Positions 1-8,337 of a DNA stretch of 64,000 nucleotides are shown one piece after another. The notes under the pieces are model-generated. The model was not told where the DNA came from and ran no database searches. It was given only the letters and a program-made list of their open reading frames with translations. Source of the DNA: Anaerolineales bacterium (GTDB taxonomy: Bacteria > Chloroflexota > Anaerolineae > 4572-78 > J111); the NCBI GenBank assembly GCA_020634855.1, contig JACKAU010000012.1, forward strand, positions 62,001 through 126,000, in the 5' to 3' direction. Made by a program: the position numbers and the translations under genes. How positions within the stretch are numbered: position 1 is the first letter of the stretch; the number at the start of each line of letters is the position of its first letter.

Positions 1-1
1 G

Positions 2-73
2 GCGCATTACCTTTTGTTGGATGAATTGCAGACTGAGTCGATTGTGCGGCAGGTGCGATTGAGTTTAGGGTAA
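2..73 (+). CDS. C-terminal end of an unidentified protein (partial)
   Basis: Frame 2 is open from the left edge to a TAA at 71-73 and gives 23 residues ending in RQVRLSLG. No start is in the window and the fragment is too short to name. It converges on mltG, which ends at 134, leaving about 60 bases between the two stops. It could be chance, but the reading is free of stops and is followed by non-coding sequence. Confidence 0.35.
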   Translation, partial: AHYLLLDELQTESIVRQVRLSLG

Positions 74-133
74 TTTGTTCATAGTAATGGCTTTAGCCAT
101 CTGAAACCGCTAAAGCGGTGACTACGAACCTGG

Positions 134-1324
134 CTACTGCCCCCAATAGGTGGTGACGTTTTGGAGATGGTCTTCGTAAGTTGCGGCAAAGACGTGGGTG
201 CCGCCGTCGCAGTTGGGGAATTGGCAGACAAAGTAGAGGTAGTTCGTTTCGGCGGGGTACAGTACCGCCGTGATCGACTCGATGCTGGGGCTGGCAATCG
301 GGCCGGGCGGTAGACCGGGATAGAGGTAGGTGTTGTAAGGCGAGTTAACCTTCGGGTATTCCTCCAATGAAACCGGCGACTTCCACCACAAGCCGGTGTC
401 CGATTGATAACCCATCGCGTACTGAACCGTCGGATCGGCTTGTAGATGATTCAACCCAAACGCCGGGTTGAGCCGATTGAGGTAGACGCTGGCCACCAGC
501 GGGCGTTCGTTATCCAGAAAGGTTTCTCGCTCGACAATCGAGGCTACGATCAGGGCCTCGTGGAAAGAGAGGCCGCGCTGGTGAGCCAGATCGAAGGCGT
601 TGGCCGGTAGCTGCCGGCTGAAGTTGTCGAGCATCAAAGCAATTAACTCCTCCGGGGTGGCGTCGTCGGGCAAATGGTAGGTTCCCGGCGCCAGATAACC
701 TTCGTAGGATTGGCCGGTCGGACGGTCGGCCAGGACCGGGTTGTCCACGGCAACGCCCTGGCGAGCGACGCTCAAGAAGTAGTTGCCGTCCATAATGCCC
801 GATCGGTGTAAATAGGTGGCAATCTCCTCCAGCCGCCAGCCGGGGGGAATGGAGACGGTGTTCTGGGTGAACCCGCCCCGATACAGCGCCGCGCCGAGCT
901 GTCGCATAGTCATATTACGCCGCAGTTGAAAACTGCCGGCCTGCAAACGGGTATCGATGCCGTTGTATTGCAGCAGTTGCCGGAACAAGTTGGCATCCCC
1001 TACTAATCCCATTTCCTTCAACCGAACCGCAATTGTCTCCGCCGTTTCACCCGGCTCAATGGTAAACGAGATTAGGCTGGGATCGTTCGAGATGGGGGTG
1101 TTAATCGTCTCAGCCTGAGTATTCAATTCGTGATAAAGGGACAGCGCTTCAGAGTCGATGGGCAGCCGCCGCCACAGCGGGCCGTTTTCGATGATCAGGT
1201 GGGAACTGTCGTTGATCATGGTGTAGGCAAATAACCCCGCCGCGATTAGAACGACCACCACTGCGCCAAGAAACAGGAAAATTGTATGGATGATGGCATG
1301 CAGGCAGGAGAATAGTCTTCTCAT
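134..1324 (-). CDS. mltG: MltG-like endolytic murein transglycosylase
   Basis: The 396-residue protein cleaves nascent peptidoglycan strands at the outer face of the membrane. One N-terminal membrane segment (about residues 12-35) anchors an extracytoplasmic part. A LysM-like subdomain (about 85-155) precedes the YceG/MltG catalytic domain. The signature ASIVERE puts the catalytic glutamate at about E265, and the later NSPYNTY and GLPPGPI motifs are also typical of the family. Length is slightly above usual. It is the last of four minus-strand genes (amidase, ATPase, Glu/Pro-rich protein, mltG) that suggest a cell-wall cluster, although gaps of 120-219 bases leave co-transcription unproven. 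Confidence 0.93.
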   Translation of the reverse strand: MRRLFSCLHAIIHTIFLFLGAVVVVLIAAGLFAYTMINDSSHLIIENGPLWRRLPIDSEALSLYHELNTQAETINTPISNDPSLISFTIEPGETAETIAVRLKEMGLVGDANLFRQLLQYNGIDTRLQAGSFQLRRNMTMRQLGAALYRGGFTQNTVSIPPGWRLEEIATYLHRSGIMDGNYFLSVARQGVAVDNPVLADRPTGQSYEGYLAPGTYHLPDDATPEELIALMLDNFSRQLPANAFDLAHQRGLSFHEALIVASIVERETFLDNERPLVASVYLNRLNPAFGLNHLQADPTVQYAMGYQSDTGLWWKSPVSLEEYPKVNSPYNTYLYPGLPPGPIASPSIESITAVLYPAETNYLYFVCQFPNCDGGTHVFAATYEDHLQNVTTYWGQ

Positions 1325-1358
1325 AAGTTACCCTTGAAAATAAAGGTCTGGAGCATTG

Positions 1359-1401
1359 AAGCTGGCTTTGATCGTATGTGACAAAGCCAGCTTTGTCGCT
1401 C
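1359..1401. repeat. Dispersed hairpin with GACAAAGC arms
   Basis: AAGCTGGCTTTG (1359-1370) pairs with CAAAGCCAGCTT (1382-1393). The right half also forms a compact palindrome, GACAAAGC-CA-GCTTTGTC, followed by GCTC. A near-identical 23-mer recurs at 47447-47469. The rest of the 1325-1543 gap shows no gene. Confidence 0.6.
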
Positions 1402-1543
1402 CGCTGTGATTGCCTTCTGGTTGATGGGCCGCACCGTTTTATTCTTATGTAAACATTATACTCGGAAATCTTAAAATGAGGAAAGAGGAAGTGACTTGAC
1501 AGAGAACTGTGGCGGCGACGCTCCGGCGTCGCCGCCAGAGGTT

Positions 1544-2764
1544 TTAAGGGCAGCTTACTTGGCAGATGGTTGCTTCGAACGCGGTATGGTCAAAGGTGAC
1601 GTCTTCGTTTTTCTGCATGACAAAAAGTAGGAAATCGTCGGGTTGAATGGCGTCGATGATGAAACGGTTGGCAAAGCCGCTTTCATCATTACCGAGTACC
1701 TGTCGGGAAAAGACCGGTTGGGTTGAGATGTCGGTCGTGTTCTTAAAGACGGAAACGGTCACGCCATCCCCGCCGACATCGATCTTTTCGGCGTGAATGA
1801 GGATCTCAATCGGGCCGGGGACAGGGCTGGTCCAGCGCCAGGCGATATCGGCGCCGTTACCGGGGTGCCCGCTCTCTTCACAGATGCGAACGTAATCGGC
1901 AGCGTACCAGCAGGTCCCGTACTCACGGCTCTCGTAAACCATTGGCTGCCAGGAGTTTGTGCCTGGAGCGGCCCATAAATATTGCCAATTACCCTGGCTA
2001 CTGGAATAGTCGATGTTCGTATTGGCCAGCAGTTGTGGTCGAACGGCGTTGGCGGCGGTAGGCAGCACCGGCGCTCTGGTGGCTGTGGGGGCTTCGCTAA
2101 CTTGCTGGTTCAGTGACCGGCCCGCACTGGGGTCAATTGTGGGGGTTATTGTCGGCGTTGGCGGCGGCGCTGCAACAATCGCCTCATCCGTTGTGAGCGG
2201 GGCCGCCGCAATGTCGTCACTCTCGCCTCCAAAGAAAACCAGGGCGAAAATCGCGTACATAAAAATCACGGCGACCGCGACGGCCAGCAGCATCAGTAAA
2301 ATGCCGATACCGGCGTATATGAAGGGACGACTGTTGATGGTGGTTGCGGCCGATCGAGCGGGAGCATTCGCCGACTCGGCTAACGGCGGCGTTACGACCG
2401 GGCCGCTAAATTCCGGGTCTGATTCCTCGATAACCTGGTCAATTGGCCCTTCGGGTTGATACTCAATCCCTGGCCCAGTGAATTCCGGGGCCGGTTCATC
2501 GATAACCGGCTGTTCATTAAGCGGTTCACTAGGTTCTTCAAGTGCGGGTTCAGTTGGTTCTTCACTAGGTTCTTCAAGTGCCGATTCAGTTGGTTCTTCA
2601 ATTGGAGGCTGTTCACCGGGGTCTTCGAGTACCTGTTCAGCTAATTCTTCATTGGGTCGTTCATCGGGCTGTTCATCGGGCTGTTCATCGGGTTGTTCAA
2701 CCGGCTGTTCAATTGTGGACTGCTCTAACTCAGGAGCAGAGGTCGGTTCAGCAAGATCGGGCAT
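1544..2764 (-). CDS. Glu/Pro-rich single-pass membrane protein with extracytoplasmic domain
   Basis: A 406-residue protein of unknown function. Residues 1-115 are a low-complexity acidic region built from short EQPDEQP, EEPSEEPTE and EPAPEF-type repeats. A long hydrophobic stretch follows (about 148-180), then a Thr-Pro linker (PTPTITPTIDPS) and a globular domain of about 150 residues with Trp/Tyr pairs and several cysteines. With no signal peptide ahead of it, the acidic repeat region should be cytoplasmic and the C-terminal domain outside. Base composition of the repeat segment is biased, which also opens long false frames on the other strand. It lies between the ChlI-like ATPase and mltG, so an envelope role is possible; no family was recognised. 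Confidence 0.8.
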   Translation of the reverse strand: MPDLAEPTSAPELEQSTIEQPVEQPDEQPDEQPDERPNEELAEQVLEDPGEQPPIEEPTESALEEPSEEPTEPALEEPSEPLNEQPVIDEPAPEFTGPGIEYQPEGPIDQVIEESDPEFSGPVVTPPLAESANAPARSAATTINSRPFIYAGIGILLMLLAVAVAVIFMYAIFALVFFGGESDDIAAAPLTTDEAIVAAPPPTPTITPTIDPSAGRSLNQQVSEAPTATRAPVLPTAANAVRPQLLANTNIDYSSSQGNWQYLWAAPGTNSWQPMVYESREYGTCWYAADYVRICEESGHPGNGADIAWRWTSPVPGPIEILIHAEKIDVGGDGVTVSVFKNTTDISTQPVFSRQVLGNDESGFANRFIIDAIQPDDFLLFVMQKNEDVTFDHTAFEATICQVSCP

Positions 2765-2884
2765 CCTTCCTCTCCAATCTTTTATCGAAATGACTACTTT
2801 TGCGCCCCTGAATCATACTGCATTCAGCGAGTCTGCCAAATTTGAGGGGTTTGTTTGGGAAATCTAATTAATCAGCCTAATTTA

Positions 2885-4186
2885 TCAAGAACGCGATTGC
2901 GTTTCATCATGAACTTCAGGGGTTTTGGGGCTGGTTTCTTGACCATCTTCGGAGACGGACGATACGCCGTTGTGAGTGGGCGTAGGTGTAGGCGTATGGG
3001 AGGGACGCCGCTTTTTAGCACGTGGTTTTTTGGCAGCTGTTTTCGGCGCGCCGGTGATAATCGATTGAATGGTTTGATCTTCTTTGAGTTGGGCCTCAAA
3101 AAACCGCTGGGCAGTTTCGGTCTGGCGCTGGCGCAGAGCCATTGGGGCGATAATGCGCAGGTCGTCCAGGGTGACCTCCAGACGGCCGTCGGCGGCAGCC
3201 AAAGCGCGGCCGGCTTCAAAAAGCGTCATCTCGGCCCGGTGGCTGTCGATTTTTAGTTCCTGAATCCAGCGTAGCCCTTCGCGTTCGACGCCTTGGGCAA
3301 ATTTAACTTTAGATAACCGTTTGCGGGCTTCGACGACTTCCCATTGGGCCGATTCGGTTTCGGCGATCCAGTCGATCACAAATTTGTAGGGCTTGTTCTT
3401 GTAAAAGGCCGCCCGCCGGTAAATCTCCATACGCTCGTCAAGATTTTCTACTCCACGCACCAATACCCGCAGCCCAAATCGATCTTGAATTTGGGGGCGC
3501 AAAATGCCTTCTTCAGGGTTCATCGAGCCGACCAGGGTTAAACGCGAGCGGTAGGTGGCGGCCATCGGGCCGCGCCGGACGGTGTACTGGCTCTGGGCGG
3601 CGGCGTCAAGAATGGCATCAATGATAAGCGGGTCAAGCAGGTTCACTTCATCGATATAGAGCAGGTTTTGATCGGCCTGCGACAGAATGCCCCGCTCCAC
3701 CATCATTCGGTTTTGCTCCATCGCCACCCGCTCATTGATGCCGCCGACCACATCTTCCAGCCGGGCGTTGAGCGGCAGTTCGACCAGCCGCATCGGCTCG
3801 GCGGTGGTAATCGGGTCGCCCATCCCCAGTTTGAGGGCGCAATCTTTGCAGACGCCATCCATGCCGTACAGAATGACATCTTCCGGCTCGCAGCCGTACT
3901 CGCACGTGCTGCGTTCGACCACAGGCATCAGATCGACCAGCCCACGTACGGCGGTGGTTTTGGCCGTGCCTCTGGCGCCCACCAACAATACGCCACCCAC
4001 GGCCCGATTGATGAGGCCCAACAGCAGGGCCATCTTCATTTCAGTCTGGCCGACAATGGCCAAAAAAGGATAGCGTAATTCCGAGGCTAGACCTCGATCA
4101 CGGTGTTTGGCAGCGGATTTTAATACGGCCGCGGCCGGGCCGCTGGAATATAAAATTTCAAGAAGCTGCGATCTGCGTTTCGCCAT
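2885..4186 (-). CDS. ChlI/BchI-like AAA+ ATPase (magnesium-chelatase subunit I / MoxR type)
   Basis: A 433-residue AAA+ ATPase. PFLAIVGQTEMK is the conserved lead-in of ChlI proteins; Walker A is VGARGTAKTT (about residues 69-78) and Walker B is LLYIDEVNLL. The Cys-containing insert (CEYGCEP and CKDC) and the GSMNPEEG sensor stretch also match ChlI/BchI. A basic KKPRAKKRR tail with a Thr-Pro repeat is added. No ChlD or ChlH partner is nearby, so a stand-alone MoxR-like remodelling role is as likely as tetrapyrrole synthesis. I chose the ATG at 4186, two bases after the amidase stop; a longer frame to 4285 would overlap that gene by nearly 100 bases. Confidence 0.88.
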   Translation of the reverse strand: MAKRRSQLLEILYSSGPAAAVLKSAAKHRDRGLASELRYPFLAIVGQTEMKMALLLGLINRAVGGVLLVGARGTAKTTAVRGLVDLMPVVERSTCEYGCEPEDVILYGMDGVCKDCALKLGMGDPITTAEPMRLVELPLNARLEDVVGGINERVAMEQNRMMVERGILSQADQNLLYIDEVNLLDPLIIDAILDAAAQSQYTVRRGPMAATYRSRLTLVGSMNPEEGILRPQIQDRFGLRVLVRGVENLDERMEIYRRAAFYKNKPYKFVIDWIAETESAQWEVVEARKRLSKVKFAQGVEREGLRWIQELKIDSHRAEMTLFEAGRALAAADGRLEVTLDDLRIIAPMALRQRQTETAQRFFEAQLKEDQTIQSIITGAPKTAAKKPRAKKRRPSHTPTPTPTHNGVSSVSEDGQETSPKTPEVHDETQSRS

Positions 4187-4188
4187 GC

Positions 4189-5298
4189 TTAGGCCGGTTT
4201 CGGTGGAATGATCAGCATCTGGCCGGGTTTGATCTGGCTGGGTTCGCTCAAAATATCGCGGTTTGCCTCGAAAATAATCGTCCATAAGGACGCTTGACCA
4301 TAGAACTGTCGGGCGATACCGTACAGGGTGTCGCCGGATTGAACGGTGTAGGTTTGCGGCTCCGGCTCTGATTCATCCAGAAAACGCTGGTCGGCCTCAA
4401 CCAGTTGGTCTAGCGTGGTCCGCACCGTATCGGGATCGCCGGGAATTCGCTGCACCAGGATGGCGCCGGCGGTTCGCAAGCGATCTAACTGCGAGTCACT
4501 AATGCCGCTTTCATCGCCGACAGCGGTGACGTATTTCCAGCGACCGGCGGCTTGATCGATGGCAAAGCTGACATCGGGCTGAAAATGCCAGATATAGGTA
4601 GCGGCGGCGTCGAAATAACGGTCGGCGTCGGGCAGCAGGACGACGTGTTCGCCGGGGTTGACCTCAGGTTGGGGATCGGGATCGGGCGGTTCGGTTTCAT
4701 CCAATTCCTTGAGGGTGGCCCGGAGTTGAGCCGGATCGACGTTATAGCCGGGGCAGGTGGTGCCGTTGCCGCGCAGTTCGCGATGACCGCGCACGTTCTC
4801 AACCGGAATATTGTATTTCTGGCGCAGGTGTTGAATCAGATTAAGCAGCGACTCCATTTGGGCGCTGGTTGGGGTAGTGTACTGGTTCGGAATCTGCCGG
4901 GTTTGTCCGTTGGAATCTTGATAGGTGCGGTTGTCGCTGAACCAGCCGGCCAGACAGATGGCCAGGTAGTGGTTATTCCAGTACTGGCCGTATTCCAGTC
5001 CCTCCGAATTATCAACGTCCTTAAAACCGGCATGATAGGCCGAAATCTTTTCATCCAGAGCGTATTCGATCTCGCCGCTGCCGGGAATGACGTAATTGTA
5101 CCCGCCGTGCGTCCAACCCCGCACATTGACATGATAGTTGAAAAAACTTTGCGCGTTGCCAATCGGTGCGCCGGTCGTTCGGTCGGCTGTGGCCGAATGA
5201 TGAACGGCAATACCCAAGATTTCCCCATTGCGCTGCCAATCTTTATAATTTTCATAATTGGGCATTTGCGCCCGGACATCGGTGATATTTGGTTCCAT
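4189..5298 (-). CDS. N-acetylmuramoyl-L-alanine amidase with C-terminal LysM
   Basis: A 369-residue peptidoglycan amidase of the Amidase_2/PGRP fold. HH at 33-34 and the later RGHRELRGNGTTCPG motif supply the expected zinc ligands (His, His, Cys). Residues 20-195 are catalytic, 215-305 are an unassigned middle domain, and 318-366 are a LysM module (YTVQSGDTLYGIARQFYG to PGQMLIIP) for wall binding. No classical signal peptide is visible, so export may be non-canonical. It is first in the minus-strand group, with only two bases before the ATPase start, so these two genes are probably co-transcribed. It is divergent from the glycosyltransferase gene. Confidence 0.9.
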   Translation of the reverse strand: MEPNITDVRAQMPNYENYKDWQRNGEILGIAVHHSATADRTTGAPIGNAQSFFNYHVNVRGWTHGGYNYVIPGSGEIEYALDEKISAYHAGFKDVDNSEGLEYGQYWNNHYLAICLAGWFSDNRTYQDSNGQTRQIPNQYTTPTSAQMESLLNLIQHLRQKYNIPVENVRGHRELRGNGTTCPGYNVDPAQLRATLKELDETEPPDPDPQPEVNPGEHVVLLPDADRYFDAAATYIWHFQPDVSFAIDQAAGRWKYVTAVGDESGISDSQLDRLRTAGAILVQRIPGDPDTVRTTLDQLVEADQRFLDESEPEPQTYTVQSGDTLYGIARQFYGQASLWTIIFEANRDILSEPSQIKPGQMLIIPPKPA

Positions 5299-5378
5299 AG
5301 TACCCGCCTCACGTTATTCTTCCTTAATTCTACATAATAACCGAAAATGATACAAGCGTCGCGCGAAATACGGCCAGA

Positions 5379-5407
5379 TTGACGCCAAACCCGGATAGCT
5401 GTAAAAT
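5379..5407 (+). promoter_or_regulatory. Sigma-70-type promoter for the GT2 gene
   Basis: TTGACG (5379-5384), a 17-base spacer and TAAAAT (5402-5407) fit a housekeeping promoter. It lies about 70 bases before the ATG at 5478. Confidence 0.6.
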
Positions 5408-5477
5408 GCGTGTTTGACCATTAAACACTTTACGCAACACCTGACAGCCATCAATAAATTTAATTCAAGGCAGTTTC

Positions 5478-6461
5478 ATGATTTCAATTGTCATTCCCCT
5501 GCTCAACGAGGAGGGGAATCTGGAATTACTTCATCAAAAGCTCACCGCTGCGCTGACCCAACTCAACCAACCGTATGAAATTATTTTTGTCAACGACGGC
5601 AGCACCGACGGCTCGCCGCAAATTTTGGACGCGTTATTTAGGCAAGACCCTGCTGTGCGAGTGATCCATTTTCACCAGAATTTCGGCAAAACAGCCGGCT
5701 TAGTGGCCGGTTTTCGGCATAGTCGGGGTGATGTCATCATCACCCTCGATGCCGATTTACAGGACGATCCGGCCGAGATCCCCAAGCTGTTGGCCAAGTT
5801 GGATGAGGGTTACGATCTGGTGGCCGCTTGGCGGCACGATCGTCAGGATCCCATCGACAAAACCTGGCCGTCGAAAATTTTCAACCGGGTGGTCTCCTCT
5901 TTTAGCGGGCTACACCTGCACGATTTCAACTGCGGCTTCAAAGTTTACCGGCGCACCGTCACCGAGCAGATTCCGCTCTACAGCGACTTCCACCGTTTTG
6001 TGCCGGTTCTGGCCGCCGGCAAAGGGTTTCGGATTACCGAAGAGAAAGTGCAGCACCACCCGCGCCACTCCGGCGTGTCGAAATATGGGGCGGGTCGGGC
6101 TATTCGCGGCTTTTTGGATTTTATTACGGTGCTGTTTCTGACCACTTATCTCAAGCATCCGCTGCGGTTGTTTGGCACAATCGGGCTGCTTACGTTTGGC
6201 CTGGGAACCCTGATTGAATTTTACCTGGCCTTTTTGTGGTTGCTGCGAGTTGTGGCCGGTTTCGACGTCGATCCGATTGGCACACGCCCGCTTTTCACCG
6301 TGGGTATTTTGGCGATGATTCTGGGCATTCAGCTCTTTTCGACGGGGCTTTTGGGCGAAATGTTGCGCTACTTCACCTTTCGACCGGAGCAGGAATATAC
6401 CATTAAAAAAATTCTAGAGAGGGAGGAGGCCAATCCTCGTGTCCCGGTTATAATGGACTAG
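5478..6461 (+). CDS. Family 2 glycosyltransferase, polyprenyl-phosphate sugar synthase type
   Basis: A 327-residue GT-A enzyme that probably transfers a sugar from a nucleotide donor to undecaprenyl phosphate at the inner face of the membrane. N-terminal IVIPLLNEEGN and VNDGSTDGS bind the nucleotide; TLDADLQDDP (about 89-98) holds the DxD metal motif. HHPRHSGVSKYG and the two C-terminal membrane helices (about 218-250 and 270-298) are typical of the DPM1/GtrB/ArnC-like group. The start follows GGCAGTTTC with no strong Shine-Dalgarno sequence. It stands divergent from the amidase. The sugar cannot be read from the sequence. Confidence 0.9.
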   Translation: MISIVIPLLNEEGNLELLHQKLTAALTQLNQPYEIIFVNDGSTDGSPQILDALFRQDPAVRVIHFHQNFGKTAGLVAGFRHSRGDVIITLDADLQDDPAEIPKLLAKLDEGYDLVAAWRHDRQDPIDKTWPSKIFNRVVSSFSGLHLHDFNCGFKVYRRTVTEQIPLYSDFHRFVPVLAAGKGFRITEEKVQHHPRHSGVSKYGAGRAIRGFLDFITVLFLTTYLKHPLRLFGTIGLLTFGLGTLIEFYLAFLWLLRVVAGFDVDPIGTRPLFTVGILAMILGIQLFSTGLLGEMLRYFTFRPEQEYTIKKILEREEANPRVPVIMD

Positions 6462-6498
6462 CTATTTCGTAACGGCAACATTTTAAAGTGGGATAATT

Positions 6499-6557
6499 AG
6501 TAATTGGTAAATGGTAATTGATTGTTTATCCATTAATTACCATTTACCAATTACCAT
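6499..6557. repeat. AT-rich palindromic repeat, copy 1
   Basis: TAATTGGTAAATGGTAATT (6501-6519) has a perfect 19-base reverse complement at 6535-6553 with a 15-base loop. A related palindrome occurs at 43741-43796. It may act as a transcript end after the glycosyltransferase gene. Confidence 0.7.
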
Positions 6558-6627
6558 TTCCCTAATCCAATTGTTGCGGTTAAGAAATTCTCGTTCCAAA
6601 TAGGGATCGATTGGCCACACCATACCA

Positions 6628-7221
6628 TTGAGCGATCACGGTAATCGACAAAAACATTTGAATTCTAATCCGGTACAGCGTTTGCTGTTGAGCCGGTTTC
6701 ACCAGATCATTGTCGATTTGGTACAACAAACTCAGGCCGACAAAATTTTAGATGCCGGCTGTGCTGAAGGATTTGTCATTCAACATCTGCAGCATAACGA
6801 CATTAGGGCGGTCTGTATCGGCGGCGATTTCGAACCGGAGGCGCTCCAGTGGGGCCGCGACAACTTTATTCACAACGCGCCGGTGGCTAATCTTGATATC
6901 CACCGCCTGCCCTTCCCCGATAACCATTTCCCCCTGGTCATCTGCCTGGAAGTGTTGGAGCATCTACCCGATTCCCAAGTCGGATTGCGGGAGCTAGCCC
7001 GCGTTTCTTCAGATTATATCCTCTTGAGCGTACCCCACGAACCGTTTTTTAGAGGCGCTAATTTTCTACGGGGTAAGCACCTAACGGCGTTCGGCAATGA
7101 TCCCGAACATCTCCACAACTACTCCGGCTGTGACTTTCGCCAGATGGTTGACGGCGTGGTCGATGTGGTCTGGCACGGTTATTCTTTCCCCTGGCAGATT
7201 GCGTTGACGCGGAAACGTTAA
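6628..7221 (+). CDS. Class I SAM-dependent methyltransferase
   Basis: A 197-residue methyltransferase of the Methyltransf_11/UbiE-like group. Motif I is ILDAGCAEGFV (about 40-50), an acidic residue follows in GGDFEPEAL, and the post-motif region is LPFPDNHFPLVICLEVLEHL. The substrate is unknown. The start is a TTG at 6628 reading into SDHGNRQKH; no ATG fits the family N terminus better. The C terminus ends shortly after the fold is complete. It follows the glycosyltransferase with a palindromic repeat between them, so joint transcription is uncertain. Confidence 0.82.
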   Translation: MSDHGNRQKHLNSNPVQRLLLSRFHQIIVDLVQQTQADKILDAGCAEGFVIQHLQHNDIRAVCIGGDFEPEALQWGRDNFIHNAPVANLDIHRLPFPDNHFPLVICLEVLEHLPDSQVGLRELARVSSDYILLSVPHEPFFRGANFLRGKHLTAFGNDPEHLHNYSGCDFRQMVDGVVDVVWHGYSFPWQIALTRKR

Positions 7222-7358
7222 AACGAAACCCAACCGCTTTTTTACCTCCGCGCCATCACCCTGACTACTAACCAAAGCGGCAAGAAGCTTATTCTGACAA
7301 CTTCCTGAGCTTTACGAAGGGCCAGCCGGTCTGAGGATCGCTGGCGTCGCGAAGAGAA

Positions 7359-7688
7359 TTGAGGCCGCTGCAACCCAACCCCTTCGGCGGCGTCCCCACC
7401 GTGCCGCAGAGCCTCAATCGCTATGCGGCGACATCCGGGGGTGAGACCCGCACGTTGCCCCCTGGAACTGAAACCATACCCAACTATTTAATTGGTAATC
7501 ACCTACAACAAATCATCAACGGCGACACGACCACCTATTTGTGCGACGACGCCAACCGACTAAAGCAACTAAACGGTCAGACGGTTTATATCTTCGACAA
7601 CAACGGCAATCTCCTCAGCAGCGATACAATGACCAACACCTGGGACGCCGCCAACCGTCTAACGCTACGACCTCAACAAACGCTCTAA
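7359..7688 (+). pseudogene. RHS/YD-repeat protein remnant
   Basis: The frame encodes YIFDNNGNLLSSDTMTNTWD and DAANRLT, the YD-repeat pattern of RHS proteins, which normally run past 1000 residues. Only about 110 codons remain, with no convincing start and no toxin tip. It is best read as the residue of a deleted polymorphic-toxin or wall-associated RHS gene. Sequence on both sides (7222-7358 and 7689-7816) shows no gene. Confidence 0.7.
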
Positions 7689-7721
7689 CGCTCATTCACA
7701 ATCGTAGTGAGCATAAATAAT

Positions 7722-7765
7722 GGGCGTTCTTCACTCAATTTAAACAATTTAAACAAAGAACGCCC
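7722..7765. terminator. Inverted repeat after the RHS remnant
   Basis: GGGCGTTCTT (7722-7731) pairs with AAGAACGCCC (7756-7765). The loop contains the direct repeat AATTTAAAC twice. There is no clear T-run, so it may be a repeat rather than a working terminator. Confidence 0.4.
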
Positions 7766-7816
7766 CGAAACACCAAGCCGTCGATAGATCCACGCCAGTG
7801 TGGAACCTCAACGAAC

Positions 7817-7958
7817 TCAGGGTGAAAAAAAGGCCAATTGCTCACTGCCCTTGACCTTGATTTTGCCACCCGATTTGCCCCAGCGGCAGGAGATGTTTCT
7901 TATCGCCGGTAATGAGATGATCTGCACCTATGGTGAGGCAATCGAGGATTTGCCGGCG
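7817..7958 (-). pseudogene. PIN-domain toxin remnant (C-terminal part)
   Basis: On the minus strand a frame of about 45 codons reads ILDCLTIGADHLITGDKKHL and then LPLGQIGGKIKVKG, ending at a TGA (7817-7819). This is the C-terminal signature of PIN-domain ribonucleases (ADxxITGDKxHLLxLG). The frame is blocked immediately upstream and no N-terminal LDTN motif or antitoxin is visible, so the VapC-like gene is a fragment. Confidence 0.65.
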
Positions 7959-8083
7959 TCATTATCGAGTACAAATTGCGCTTAGAATTATCTACTGTGG
8001 CATGAGTGTCCAGGTTAAGGATGAAGAGAGAGTTGTCAGGGTGAAGTGACGATTTCGAAGTCATCAATTGTTTAAATCCGAAC

Positions 8084-8112
8084 TTGAATATTATGAAAAG
8101 TTTTGGTAGAAT
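8084..8112 (+). promoter_or_regulatory. Sigma-70-type promoter upstream of the Xer gene
   Basis: TTGAAT (8084-8089), a 17-base spacer and TAGAAT (8107-8112). The 5' leader to the ATG would be about 220 bases and would include the palindrome at 8283-8301. Confidence 0.5.
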
Positions 8113-8282
8113 GGAGTCACTTAATTCCCCTTATTATTCGGAACGATTTTGGCTCAAGCTTTTTGACGCACAGCAAAGCTGCCACCATTAGCGCGACTGA
8201 ACTTCAATAAACAATTTGCCTGATAAAATATTTTCGTTGCTGAGGGTTAGTTCTCACCGGACTCTTAGCCAATTGTCCCATT

Positions 8283-8301
8283 TGTAGATACCGTATCTAC
8301 A
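8283..8301. promoter_or_regulatory. Perfect 9-bp-arm palindrome, candidate operator
   Basis: TGTAGATAC (8283-8291), a single central C and GTATCTACA (8293-8301) form a perfect dyad 36 bases before the recombinase ATG. This suits a dimeric repressor site. No second copy was seen in the window. Confidence 0.45.
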
Positions 8302-8337
8302 ATCTCTGCGACGCTAAACTGCTGTAAGGAACATACA

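Larger units (their letters stand above)
7959..8337. other. Intergenic region ahead of the Xer gene
   Basis: About 380 bases hold no convincing gene. Two regulatory signals are visible and listed separately: a promoter at 8084-8112 and a perfect palindrome at 8283-8301. Confidence 0.6.

Noticed and set aside
2013..2867. Ser/Gly-rich plus-strand frames opposite the Glu/Pro-rich protein
   Set aside because: They arise from the biased codons of the repeat region on the other strand.
4187..4285. N-terminal extension of the ChlI-like ATPase to 4285
   Set aside because: The extension overlaps the amidase gene and reads as non-family sequence; the ATG at 4186 directly follows the amidase stop.
4552..5337. 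Long plus-strand frame opposite the amidase gene
   Set aside because: It is the mirror of a confidently identified minus-strand gene and matches no family.
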